Positions 43,079 through 51,030 of a DNA stretch of 64,000 nt are shown one piece after another. How positions within the stretch are numbered: the stretch's first letter is position 1; every line of letters starts with the position of its first letter. The stretch covers positions 62,001 to 126,000 of the forward strand of contig NZ_VWVM01000013.1 of the NCBI RefSeq assembly GCF_008632075.1, in the 5' to 3' direction. The stretch is from Candidatus Pantoea gossypiicola. GTDB taxonomy: Bacteria > Pseudomonadota > Gammaproteobacteria > Enterobacterales > Enterobacteriaceae. Both the position numbers and the translations under genes were made by a program. Under the pieces are notes generated by a model. It saw nothing but the letters and a program-made list of their open reading frames with translations. It had not been told where the DNA came from and did not search any database.

Positions 43079-43623
43079 AAGCCTATGCACTCCCGAAGAT
43101 GGGTTAACGCGCGACGGATCCAGCTTTTTACCGTGCCTTCGGGCTGACTCATGGAGAGTGCGATCTCACTCTGTGACAGGCCACGATAATAGGCAAGCGA
43201 AAGGCTTTGTCGCTGTTCTGACGGTAACTGCGCCATACAGTGCTGAAGGCGGCGCGCCTCTGCAGGACTGTCGTCAGAGGGACGTGAACGCTGAAAACCC
43301 GCTTCTGCTTCGCTGATTTCCTCCATCGAACAGCATCTGTTCTCGTGTCTACGCAGAAAATCGATCGCCTTGTTTCTTGCAATGTGACTGAGCCAGATGA
43401 GCGGTTCACTGCGCTTAGGGTCGTAGTAGTTTGCCGACTGCCAGATTTGAATAAAGGTGTCGTGGAGGATCTCTTCTGCCCAGTCGCGCCGTCTGACCAT
43501 ACGCAGAATAATGCCGTAAAGCCGGGGTGAGAGGACGTGATAGAGCTGCGCCAGCGCAGATTTATCGCCGCAGGCAATCTGGTTCATTACGTCAGCCTGA
43601 ATATGAGGCACAGTGTTTGTCAT
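43075..43623 (-). CDS. SigK-like ECF sigma factor
   Basis: 182 residues. Region 2 reads RRRDWAEEILHDTFIQIWQS, then PLIWLSHIARNKAIDFLRRH, region 4 LSQSEIALSMSQPEGTVKSW. Cys129 and Cys179 in region 4 are 50 residues apart, as are Cys133 and Cys183 of Mycobacterium tuberculosis SigK, which form a redox-sensitive disulfide (from memory). The start at 43623 has AGGGAAG in front. Placed between the fasciclin gene and the anti-sigma gene; together they resemble SigK-RskA and its fasciclin targets. Confidence 0.85.
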   Translation of the reverse strand: MTNTVPHIQADVMNQIACGDKSALAQLYHVLSPRLYGIILRMVRRRDWAEEILHDTFIQIWQSANYYDPKRSEPLIWLSHIARNKAIDFLRRHENRCCSMEEISEAEAGFQRSRPSDDSPAEARRLQHCMAQLPSEQRQSLSLAYYRGLSQSEIALSMSQPEGTVKSWIRRALTHLRECIGL

Positions 43624-43684
43624 CGGCTTCCCTGTTAAAGGTGTAGCCACAGTATCAGTGGCTACACACAGTATAGGTAACGTG

Positions 43685-44245
43685 TTATGGCATCAGCACG
43701 GTATCGATAACGTCAATGACGCCGTTACTCTGATTCACATCATAAGTGGTAATGTTAGCGACATTGCCCTGAGCATCTTTAAGCTGAATGTTGTGCGGGC
43801 CGTTTGCCATTACCCACAGGGATGCGCCATTTACCGTTTTCAGCGCCGCTTTGCCTCCACCCGCTTTGATTTTTTTCTCCAGCGCTTTCATGTCCAGTTT
43901 TCCTGCGACTACGTGATAGGTCAGAACGCTGGTGAGCTTCTGTTTGTTCTCTGGCTTAAGCAGAGAGTCGACGGTGCCCTGCGGCAATTTTGCAAAGGCG
44001 GCATTGGTCGGCGCAAAAACGGTAAATGGCCCCTTCCCTTCGAGCGTCGGAACCAGACCGGCGGCCTTAACAGCCGCGACCAGCGTGGTGTGATCTTTCG
44101 AGTTAACAGCATTCTCAACAATATTTTTTGACGGGTACATGGCAGTGCCACCGACCATGACCGTATTGCTGTCCATGGATGCCGCATAGGTGGCACCGCT
44201 GAAAACGAATGCAGAAAAAAGCAGAGTTGGCAGGAATGGTTTCAT
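43685..44245 (-). CDS. Secreted fasciclin-domain protein
   Basis: 186 residues with a Sec signal peptide (cleaved after SGATYA, near residue 21), then one FAS1 domain: TVFAPTNAAFAKLPQGTVDS is the H1 box and LTYHVVAGKLDM the second conserved box. It should be periplasmic or surface-associated and mediate adhesion. The start has GAGGGAAGTG in front. First in the fasciclin-sigma-anti-sigma unit; MPT70 and MPT83, the known targets of mycobacterial SigK, are of this same family. Confidence 0.9.
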   Translation of the reverse strand: MKPFLPTLLFSAFVFSGATYAASMDSNTVMVGGTAMYPSKNIVENAVNSKDHTTLVAAVKAAGLVPTLEGKGPFTVFAPTNAAFAKLPQGTVDSLLKPENKQKLTSVLTYHVVAGKLDMKALEKKIKAGGGKAALKTVNGASLWVMANGPHNIQLKDAQGNVANITTYDVNQSNGVIDVIDTVLMP

Positions 44246-44297
44246 TTTCACTTCCCTCATTGAGTTTGCAGGCAGGGCCGATATGCCCTCATCTGTT

Positions 44298-44325
44298 AAT
44301 ACGAATGAGCGAAGAAAACGGATGC
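44298..44325 (-). promoter_or_regulatory. Candidate ECF promoter of the fasciclin-sigma unit
   Basis: On the - strand GCATCC (44325-44320), 16 bases, CGTATT (44303-44298). The mycobacterial SigK promoter, as I recall, is CCATCC-N16/17-CCGAAT, so the -35 and spacing fit and the -10 only partly. It lies about 53 bases before the fasciclin ATG. Confidence 0.4.
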
Positions 44326-44374
44326 AAAAAATTTTAATGATTTTCTTCCGGCATCCGTTTACGGCATGAACAGA

Positions 44375-44776
44375 TTATTTTTGTTGTGCCGGAATGCGGG
44401 CAACCACCTTGATTTCAAAATCAAATCCAGCCAGCCAGGTGACCCCCACCGCGGTCCAGTTAGGGTAAGGCGGCTGCGGAAAAATGGACTGCTTCACCAG
44501 CATGATGGTTTCAAACTGGTTCTCCGGATCGGTGTGGAACGTGGTGACATCGATCAGGTCGTCAAAAGTGCAGCCTGCCGCAGCGAGTGTTGCCGCCAGA
44601 TTTTCAAACGCCCGTTCAACCTGAGCAGCAAAATCGGGTTCGGGCGTGCCGTCAGCACGGCTGCCCACCTGACCGGAGACAAACAGCAGATCGCCTGATC
44701 GGATGGCAGCAGAATAACCATGCTGCTCGTAAAGGGCATGACGGTTAGCGGGGAAAACAGGTTCGCGCGTAATCAT
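44375..44776 (-). CDS. RidA family protein (YjgF/UK114)
   Basis: 133 residues. AAIRSGDLLFVSGQVG is the family start and NWTAVGVTWLAGFDFEIKVVARIPA the end; the last part keeps the general shape but the catalytic Arg of RidA (R-x-x-V) is at position IKVVARI and may be changed in context. RidA hydrolyses reactive enamine/imines; relatives of this subgroup have other roles. The ATG at 44776 has AAGGAACC in front. Divergent from the TetR gene, which probably controls it through the three shared operators. Confidence 0.85.
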   Translation of the reverse strand: MITREPVFPANRHALYEQHGYSAAIRSGDLLFVSGQVGSRADGTPEPDFAAQVERAFENLAATLAAAGCTFDDLIDVTTFHTDPENQFETIMLVKQSIFPQPPYPNWTAVGVTWLAGFDFEIKVVARIPAQQK

Positions 44777-44839
44777 AGTGGTTCCTTTCATAGCGTCAGT
44801 CGGGAAAGCAGGATGCGGCGTACACAGGATTGATTTAAT

Positions 44840-44904
44840 ATACGCGGCGTATGTCACATTAATCACGCATACGCCGCGTATGTCAAACAATATACGATCC
44901 GTAT
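44840..44904. promoter_or_regulatory. Three TetR-type operators between RidA and TetR genes
   Basis: Copies of ATACG-N3-CGTAT at 44840-44852 (N3 = CGG), 44869-44881 (CCG) and 44892-44904 (ATC). Centre spacings are 29 and 23 bases. They cover both divergent promoters; the third ends 15 bases before the TetR ATG. Confidence 0.7.
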
Positions 44905-44919
44905 GTGAAAGGAGAGCTT

Positions 44920-45513
44920 ATGGCCGCGAAACGTCGCGCGGAAACAATGGAAGAGAATCGTGCAAAGCTGATTGCAGCAGCGCGCAGCGCATTTGCTGAA
45001 AAAGGCTTTGCGGCGGCATCTATGGATGAACTGACGGCCAGCGTGGGCCTGACCCGTGGTGCGCTTTACCATAACTTCGGCGATAAAAAGGGGCTGCTGG
45101 CGGCGGTGGTTGCGCAGGTAGATAGTGAGATGGCGCAGCGGGCTAAAGCAGCTGCATCCGGTGTGGAAGATGAGTGGGAGAGGCTGGTGGCAGAAGGCAT
45201 CGCCTATATTCGGTTAGCCATGGAGGCTGAAGTGCAGCGTATTGTGCTGCGCGATGGCCCGGCATTTCTGGGTGATCCCGCGCAGTGGCCCAGCCAGAAC
45301 AGCTGTCTGGCTGCCACGCGCGAAACGATTGTGAAGCTGACCGAAAGCGGAACCATCAAGCCGGTAGACGCCGATGCCGCCGCGCATCTGCTGAACAGCG
45401 CAGCGCTGAATGCCGCACTCTGGGTCGGCTCCAGTAGTGACCCGGAAAAGGCACTGCCAAAGATGATCGAGGTGTTCACCCAGCTGGCGGGTGGCCTGCG
45501 CCAGATCGATTGA
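44920..45513 (+). CDS. TetR/AcrR-family regulator
   Basis: 197 residues. The helix-turn-helix is SMDELTASVGLTRGALYHNF near residue 35-54, with KLIAAARSAFAEKGF as its lead helix; a helical ligand domain follows. AAGGAG precedes the ATG at 44920. It should repress itself and RidA by the ATACG-N3-CGTAT sites in the gap. The ligand is unknown. Confidence 0.88.
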   Translation: MAAKRRAETMEENRAKLIAAARSAFAEKGFAAASMDELTASVGLTRGALYHNFGDKKGLLAAVVAQVDSEMAQRAKAAASGVEDEWERLVAEGIAYIRLAMEAEVQRIVLRDGPAFLGDPAQWPSQNSCLAATRETIVKLTESGTIKPVDADAAAHLLNSAALNAALWVGSSSDPEKALPKMIEVFTQLAGGLRQID

Positions 45514-45522
45514 TCCTGAACA

Positions 45523-45556
45523 TGGCTTCAAACGATAGTCATCAGTGCTGAAGCCA
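45523..45556. terminator. Inverted repeat between convergent TetR and hisP-like genes
   Basis: TGGCTTCA / TGAAGCCA, 8-bp perfect arms with 18 bases between, in the gap between two converging genes. A likely shared terminator or a stalling hairpin; no T-run is present. Confidence 0.4.
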
Positions 45557-45577
45557 GCTTGCATTATCCCGGTTACT

Positions 45578-46357
45578 TTAGCCTGCATTGCGCTCAAAGT
45601 GGCTGTTCACAAAGGCACGACAGCGTGGCGAGATCGGATCGAGGAACACCTGTTCCGGTGAACCCGACTCCTCAATCATACCCTGATGCAGAAACACCGC
45701 TTTGTTCGACACGTCACGCGCAAAGCCCATTTCATGGGTCACGATAATCATGGTGCGCCCTTCTTCTGCCAGACTGCGGATCACCCGCAGCACTTCACCC
45801 ACCAGCTCCGGATCCAGCGCAGAGGTCGGTTCATCAAACAGGATCGCTTTCGGCTGCTGCGCCAGCGCCCGGGCAATCGCCACGCGCTGCTGCTGTCCGC
45901 CTGACAGCTGCGACGGCCAGGCGTCGCGTTTTGCGTAAAGCCCCACTTTATGCAGCAGCGCTTCGGCTTCTTCAATTGCCTCTTTATGGCTGCGCTTCTG
46001 TACATGAACCGGCGCTTCAATGATGTTCTGCATCACCGTTTTATGCGGCCACAGATTAAAGCTCTGAAACACAAAACCAAGCTGCATCCGCATCACCTTG
46101 ATACGGCGGCGCTGCTCGCGGCTCAGCTTTTCGTCAGCGTTATCCAGCGTGACGTTTACCTCGCCGACCGCAATTTCGCCCGCCTGCGGCACTTCAAGAA
46201 ACGGAATACAGCGTAACAGCGTACTTTTTCCTGAGCCGCTGGCACCAATCAGCGAAATCACATCACCATCCTGCGCGGTCAGGCTGATGTCGTGCAGCAC
46301 TTCGTGTCCCGCATAACTCTTTCTGAGATGGCTCAGCATGATAGTAGGCGCGGTCAT
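45578..46357 (-). CDS. Polar amino-acid ABC importer, ATP-binding protein
   Basis: 259 residues. Walker A GASGSGKSTLLRCI, signature LSGGQQQRVAIARALAQQP, Walker B ILFDEPTSALDPELV and the switch VTHEMGFARDVSN are those of HisP/GlnQ-type (PAAT) ATPases. It overlaps the upstream permease by four bases and ends the M20-importer operon. Confidence 0.92.
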   Translation of the reverse strand: MTAPTIMLSHLRKSYAGHEVLHDISLTAQDGDVISLIGASGSGKSTLLRCIPFLEVPQAGEIAVGEVNVTLDNADEKLSREQRRRIKVMRMQLGFVFQSFNLWPHKTVMQNIIEAPVHVQKRSHKEAIEEAEALLHKVGLYAKRDAWPSQLSGGQQQRVAIARALAQQPKAILFDEPTSALDPELVGEVLRVIRSLAEEGRTMIIVTHEMGFARDVSNKAVFLHQGMIEESGSPEQVFLDPISPRCRAFVNSHFERNAG

Positions 46358-47040
46358 GATCGTGCTCCGAAATAGTAAGGTGATAAACGCCGTTCCAGCA
46401 TTGATACACCTTTGCTGACCAGCATGGTCAGTATCAGGTAAATCACCGCCGCGCTCAGAAATACCTCCAGCGCCCGGAACGTGGAGGAAACAATTGAGTC
46501 GGCAATGCCAGTCATCTCCATCAGGCTGATGGTGCTGACCAGCGACGTCGCTTTAATCATTGAGATGATTTCATTGCTGTAGGCCGGCAGCGCCTGACGA
46601 ATCGCAATCGGTAAAGTGATGCGGGTAAAGATCTTGTACGACGACATGCCCGAGACTTTAGCGGCCTCCAGCGACTGCTGACTGACGGCGCGCAGCCCGC
46701 CGCGCAGGATTTCTGAGGTGTAAGCCGCATCGTTGAGGATCAACGCCAGTAAGCCGCACCAGTAAGGATCGCGCAGCAGCGGCCAGAAAAGGCTGTCGCG
46801 CACTGCCGGTAAACTGCCGAGGCCGTAATAGACCATAAAAATCTGGATCAGCAATGGCGTACCGCGAAACAGCCAGACGTAGAAACGGCAGAACAGGCTG
46901 CCGACGCGCGACATACGCAGCAGATTAAGCAGCAACGCCAGCACGCCGCCTCCCAGCAGCGAGAGCAGCGCCAGATTGATCGTCAGCGGCAATCCTTTCA
47001 GCAGCGCCAGCAGCGTCTGCTGTAAAAACATCATATCCAC
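46354..47040 (-). CDS. Polar amino-acid ABC importer, permease (HisM type)
   Basis: 228 residues with about five membrane helices; LRGGLRAVSQQSLEAAKVSG with MSSYKIF and LPIAIRQALPAYSNEII is the EAA loop of PAAT permeases. GTG at 47040 has AAGGAG five bases before it; the ATG at 47034 is the alternative. Pairs with the next permease, 9 bases upstream. Confidence 0.9.
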   Translation of the reverse strand: MDMMFLQQTLLALLKGLPLTINLALLSLLGGGVLALLLNLLRMSRVGSLFCRFYVWLFRGTPLLIQIFMVYYGLGSLPAVRDSLFWPLLRDPYWCGLLALILNDAAYTSEILRGGLRAVSQQSLEAAKVSGMSSYKIFTRITLPIAIRQALPAYSNEIISMIKATSLVSTISLMEMTGIADSIVSSTFRALEVFLSAAVIYLILTMLVSKGVSMLERRLSPYYFGARS

Positions 47041-47049
47041 GTGGACTCC

Positions 47050-47775
47050 TTAGCCTTTTACGCGCTGTTGACCGCGCATCGCAAACTTTTCCACGTAGCG
47101 GAAAACCATATCGGAACAGGTGGTGATAATCAGGTAGATCACCGCACCCACGCTGTAGAAGAAAAAGGACATCTGAGTGGAGTTGGCTGCGGTCGAGACC
47201 TGATTCATGGTTTCTACCAGCCCGGTGACCGAGACCAGCGCCGACTCTTTGATCACCGATTGCCACTGGTTGCCCATACCCGGCAGCGCGGTGCGTAACG
47301 CCTGTGGCACGATAATGCGGCGAAACATCATCAGCCGTCCCATGCCGGTGACAGTCGCCGCTTCCAGCGTACCGCCCGGAATAGCGTAGAACGCACCGCG
47401 AAATACGCCGCTCTGATAGGCACCGGAGATCAGGCCAATGGCGATCGCGCCCGCCACAAAACCGTTCACATCGAACGGCCCCTGGAAGCCCAGCGCGGTA
47501 CCCACTGTGGAGACCACCTGACGTCCACCGAAGTAGAAGAGGTAGATCACCAGCAGTTCCGGCACACCGCGAAACAGCGTGATGTAACCTGCCGCCAGCC
47601 GCTGTTGCCAGCGCGAACCGGCAATCTGCATCCAGCAGAGCACGCTGCCCAACAGGGCACCCAGCAGCCAGGCGCAGAGCGACACGCTGACCGTGACGGC
47701 GGCGGCGTTAAGCAGCACGCCTCCCCAGCCCTCATCCCCGAAGCCCAGTATCTGCCAGTCAATATTCATCAGCAT
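47050..47775 (-). CDS. Polar amino-acid ABC importer, permease (HisQ type)
   Basis: 241 residues with PAAT motif FRGAFYAIPGGTLEAATVTG, followed by MGRLMMFRRIIVPQALR. It begins six bases after the binding-protein stop, so translation is probably coupled. The size and membrane pattern match HisQ/ArtQ. Confidence 0.9.
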   Translation of the reverse strand: MLMNIDWQILGFGDEGWGGVLLNAAAVTVSVSLCAWLLGALLGSVLCWMQIAGSRWQQRLAAGYITLFRGVPELLVIYLFYFGGRQVVSTVGTALGFQGPFDVNGFVAGAIAIGLISGAYQSGVFRGAFYAIPGGTLEAATVTGMGRLMMFRRIIVPQALRTALPGMGNQWQSVIKESALVSVTGLVETMNQVSTAANSTQMSFFFYSVGAVIYLIITTCSDMVFRYVEKFAMRGQQRVKG

Positions 47776-47781
47776 CAGCAG

Positions 47782-48630
47782 TTACGCTTTTGGCGCGACA
47801 TCTTCGCCAAACCATTTCATCGACAGTTTGCTCAGCGTGCCGTCTTTGATCATCGACTCCAGCGCCTGATTCAGCACCTGCTGCAGCTCGCTGTTGCCTT
47901 TACGCAGACCAATCGCCGAGCCTGCACCCAGCACACCACCCGAGAAGCCATAACCGCTGCTGCTAATCGCATCGCTGTGTTTTTTCACAAAGGCGTTGAG
48001 GTTGGTACGTGAAGCCATGACGGCATCCACGCGGCCATTCATCAGGTCAGCGAAGGTTTCAGGACCCGCCTGATAGGTGCGGATAGTGGCAACATCGCCC
48101 AGGTATTTCTGCAGGAAGTCCGCCTGAATAGTGGCGACCTGCACCGCAATAGTTTTGCCTTTGAACGTGGTTTTCAGGTCGTCGATTGCTTTTTTCATGC
48201 CGGCGTCGTCATCCGCCGTCACCACCGTGCCGCTGCCTGGCAGCGTAGCCAGCGGGCTTTTTTTCGCGGTCACAAAGCTGGAGACGCTGACAGTGTACTG
48301 ATGAGTAAAATCGATTGCTTCAGCGCGCTTTGGCGTCACCGTCACCGCGTCTATCACCGCATCATATTTACCGTCGATCAGGCCCGGGATCATGCCTGAC
48401 CATTTCTGGGCGATGATTTCATATTTAAAACCTGCACGCTTCGCCAGCTCCGCCACCATATCCGGCTCGTAGCCGACGATTTTTCCGCTCGGGGTCGTCT
48501 GGTTAAACGGAGGATAAGCCGCTTCGGTAGCAAACTTCAGGGTGCCGAAATCTTTCGCCTGACTGAAGGCGGAAGTGGCAAGCAGCACCACGGTCAGAGA
48601 CGCCTTCAGGAGACGGTTACGCATCATCAT
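47782..48630 (-). CDS. Polar amino-acid binding protein (HisJ family)
   Basis: 282 residues with a Sec signal peptide (cleaved after SAFSQAK, near residue 26). TLKFATEAAYPPFNQTTPSG is the ligand-binding first strand of PAAT binding proteins, with the EPDMVAELAKRAG and DAVIDAVTVTPKRAEAIDF boxes following. Periplasmic. GAGG precedes the ATG cluster. The M20 enzyme upstream hints that the ligand is an N-acylated or dipeptide-type amino acid. Confidence 0.9.
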   Translation of the reverse strand: MMMRNRLLKASLTVVLLATSAFSQAKDFGTLKFATEAAYPPFNQTTPSGKIVGYEPDMVAELAKRAGFKYEIIAQKWSGMIPGLIDGKYDAVIDAVTVTPKRAEAIDFTHQYTVSVSSFVTAKKSPLATLPGSGTVVTADDDAGMKKAIDDLKTTFKGKTIAVQVATIQADFLQKYLGDVATIRTYQAGPETFADLMNGRVDAVMASRTNLNAFVKKHSDAISSSGYGFSGGVLGAGSAIGLRKGNSELQQVLNQALESMIKDGTLSKLSMKWFGEDVAPKA

Positions 48631-48651
48631 AGAAACCTCATGTCTTTATTA

Positions 48652-49839
48652 TTAAGAGAGTAAATCAATCGCAAGACGGGTCAGCGCCTGCGTCCCGGCG
48701 GCAATGCTGCGTTCGTCCGGCTGATAGTCGGAGTTATGCAGATGATCGTCACGGCCCGGCGTAGCGGATCCAATATGAATCTGACAACCCGGTACCCGTT
48801 CCGTAAACAGTGAAAAATCTTCGGCACCAAAGCTGGCGCTAGGCTGCGCGATGATGGCCTTCTCAAACTGATGCGAAAGAATCTGCTCCAGTGAATCGAT
48901 GAGGCGGTCGTCGTTCATTAAGGGTGGAACGCCACGCTGGAAGTTAACTTCTATGCGGACGTTTTGCGCCAGCGCCACCCCTTCGCACATCCGTTTAAAT
49001 GACGCTTCCATCGCAGCCCGCACCTCCGGCGATTTAGTGCGGATGGTGCCCTGAAACAGACAGCAGTCAGGAATGATGTTGTGGGTGGTGCCGCCCTGAA
49101 TGTGCCCGATGGTTAACACGGCGGAGTGAGCAGGATCGCGTTCACGCGAGATGATGGTCTGGAGCTGGCTGATGAGATGCACGGTGGCGATAATCGGATC
49201 GGTGCCCATATGCGGACGGGCCGCGTGGGTCGATATGCCGTGCACCGTCACGTCGAATTCGTCGCTGGAGGCGGTACTGGCTCCACGCGTCAGGGCAACG
49301 TCACCCGCAGCCAGTTCAGGTTTGTTATGCAGGGTTACTGCCCAGTCAATGCCGTCGGCCACCCCGTCTGCGATCATCGCCTCAGCACCGCTTTCTGGCG
49401 TCTCTTCCGCAGGCTGGAAGATCAGCCGGACGCGGCCTTTTAGCTGCTGACGATAGTGCGGCAGGATTGTGGCCACACCCAGCATCGTCGCCGTGTGAAT
49501 GTCGTGACCACAGGCGTGCATTTTGCCGGGATAGCGGCTGGCAAAGGGTAAACCCGTCTGTTCATGTATGGGCAGCGCGTCCATATCAGCACGCAATAGC
49601 AATGTCTTACCCGGCTCCGCGCCGTCGATATCCACCACGACACCGCTGCGACCAACGCCGGTCCGGGGATGCAATCCCAGCGCCTGCAGATACTCTGTGA
49701 CCAGGCTGGCGGTACGCAATGTATCAAAGCCTAATTCCGGATGCGCATGGATATCACGCCGAATCGCCACCAATTGCGTTTCAATCTCTTTAACTCTGGC
49801 TTTTATTTCCCCGGCCAGTCGTGCTTTTTCCTGATTCAT
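48652..49839 (-). CDS. M20 family amidohydrolase (hippurate/N-acyl-amino-acid type)
   Basis: 395 residues. HPELGFDTLRTASLV, MHACGHDIHTATMLG with its metal-binding Cys-x-His-Asp and FQPAEETPESGAEAM with catalytic Glu are the M20D signature. The enzyme releases amino acids from N-acyl derivatives. The ATG at 49839 is preferred because the start at 49896 has no spaced ribosome site. It is the first gene of a five-gene operon with the importer, so the uptake and hydrolysis of the same compound is likely. Confidence 0.9.
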   Translation of the reverse strand: MNQEKARLAGEIKARVKEIETQLVAIRRDIHAHPELGFDTLRTASLVTEYLQALGLHPRTGVGRSGVVVDIDGAEPGKTLLLRADMDALPIHEQTGLPFASRYPGKMHACGHDIHTATMLGVATILPHYRQQLKGRVRLIFQPAEETPESGAEAMIADGVADGIDWAVTLHNKPELAAGDVALTRGASTASSDEFDVTVHGISTHAARPHMGTDPIIATVHLISQLQTIISRERDPAHSAVLTIGHIQGGTTHNIIPDCCLFQGTIRTKSPEVRAAMEASFKRMCEGVALAQNVRIEVNFQRGVPPLMNDDRLIDSLEQILSHQFEKAIIAQPSASFGAEDFSLFTERVPGCQIHIGSATPGRDDHLHNSDYQPDERSIAAGTQALTRLAIDLLS

Positions 49840-50112
49840 CGCAGCCCCGGCAATATGAGGACGGCAGTCTGGTGCCGGCCCTCTTTTAAATCTCATCCTG
49901 ACGTTGGATGATGTTGACCGTTTATTTATTCACAGCACGTGACAGAAAGCAACGCGTTATAACATACGAGGAACTATGAAAAATCAGTAGCTTATGTTTA
50001 TTTATTGGAAAGCCGTATGAGATAGCAGCGGATCAGCAATAATATTAATAATCCGCCGCGCGACATTACTTTCCCTACTTTCAGGCGGTGTTATTCAGCG
50101 TATATCCGGAGG

Positions 50113-50979
50113 TTAAATAAAGAAGTCTGCCAGTATTTCCGCTAATTTCTCTGGTTGTTCATCAGGAATAAAATGACCGCAGTTGAGAATAGTTTCACTG
50201 TTTACCTGCTGCGCCACAGCGCGTAACGGCGTAGCCATATCGGGTATCGATCCCTGGTCAGCACTCACCGCCAGCAGCGGCATTGCCAGCTTACCGCTTA
50301 ACGCACGCTGACGGTTCTGCTCTGCCGACTGCGAGAAGGCGCGGTAAAAAGCCAGTCCCGCGCGTAAAGCGCCGGGCTGCTGAAAAATGCGCAGATATTC
50401 ACGACGGGCTATCGCATCAATACGATGAGGATTCGCTGCTTTGCGGTTAAAAAACCAGTCAAGGTAGATCGCCTCCCTGCCGGTAATGAGTGCTTCCGGC
50501 AGATCATCCACACAGTGAAAACCGAAATGCCAGGTTTTCCAGGCGCTATCACCGACCATCGGCAGCAGGTCAGGCAGGGTCACACCGGGAATGCCGCCAT
50601 CCAGCAGCGCGAGACGGCTGACCTTATCGGGATGGGCTGCTGCCAGTGACCAGGCGATCCATGCTCCGATATCATGTCCGGCCAGATTAAAGCGTTCGAT
50701 TCCCAGCTGATTTAGCAGCGTCACAATGCATGTCGCTACACTGTCGGTGTCATAGCCACTGACCGGGAAATCTGAATCACCCTGCCCCGGCAAGTCGGGT
50801 GCAATGACATGAAAACGACTGGCCAGCCGGGGAATCACCTCCCGCCAGGCGTAACTGCTCTGCGGAAAACCAGCGAGCAACACCACCGTTTCTGCGTGTT
50901 CGCTGCCAGCGCTAAGGTAGTGCAGGCGCTGTGTGCCCACGTTGATAAAATGATGCTGATAAGCGGGTTGAGAATTCAT
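50113..50979 (-). CDS. Alpha/beta hydrolase (epoxide-hydrolase/dehalogenase type)
   Basis: 288 residues. FPQSSYAWREVIPRLASRFH and APDLPGQGDSDFP are the oxyanion and cap-side motifs; the nucleophile elbow is GHDIGAW, so the nucleophile is Asp, as in epoxide hydrolases and haloalkane dehalogenases rather than esterases. The His is in LNCGHFIPDEQPE. GGAGG precedes the ATG. It lies behind the TetR gene, which has a matching operator in the gap. Confidence 0.87.
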   Translation of the reverse strand: MNSQPAYQHHFINVGTQRLHYLSAGSEHAETVVLLAGFPQSSYAWREVIPRLASRFHVIAPDLPGQGDSDFPVSGYDTDSVATCIVTLLNQLGIERFNLAGHDIGAWIAWSLAAAHPDKVSRLALLDGGIPGVTLPDLLPMVGDSAWKTWHFGFHCVDDLPEALITGREAIYLDWFFNRKAANPHRIDAIARREYLRIFQQPGALRAGLAFYRAFSQSAEQNRQRALSGKLAMPLLAVSADQGSIPDMATPLRAVAQQVNSETILNCGHFIPDEQPEKLAEILADFFI

Positions 50980-50994
50980 AAAGCCTCCGGATAA

Positions 50995-51016
50995 TAAGGA
51001 AACGATCACTTCCTTA
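50995..51016. promoter_or_regulatory. TetR operator before the hydrolase gene
   Basis: TAAGGAA, eight bases, TTCCTTA: perfect 7-bp inverted arms, 16 bases upstream of the hydrolase ATG. An 18-base core AGGAAA-CGATCAC-TTCCT also occurs in a related form at 51647-51664. Confidence 0.55.
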
Positions 51017-51030
51017 ATGGATAAAAAAAT

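Noticed and set aside
43685-44245. Possibility that the fasciclin gene belongs to the RidA/TetR unit
   Set aside because: It has its own upstream promoter candidate and lies in one direction with the sigma genes; the TetR operators are about 500 bases away.
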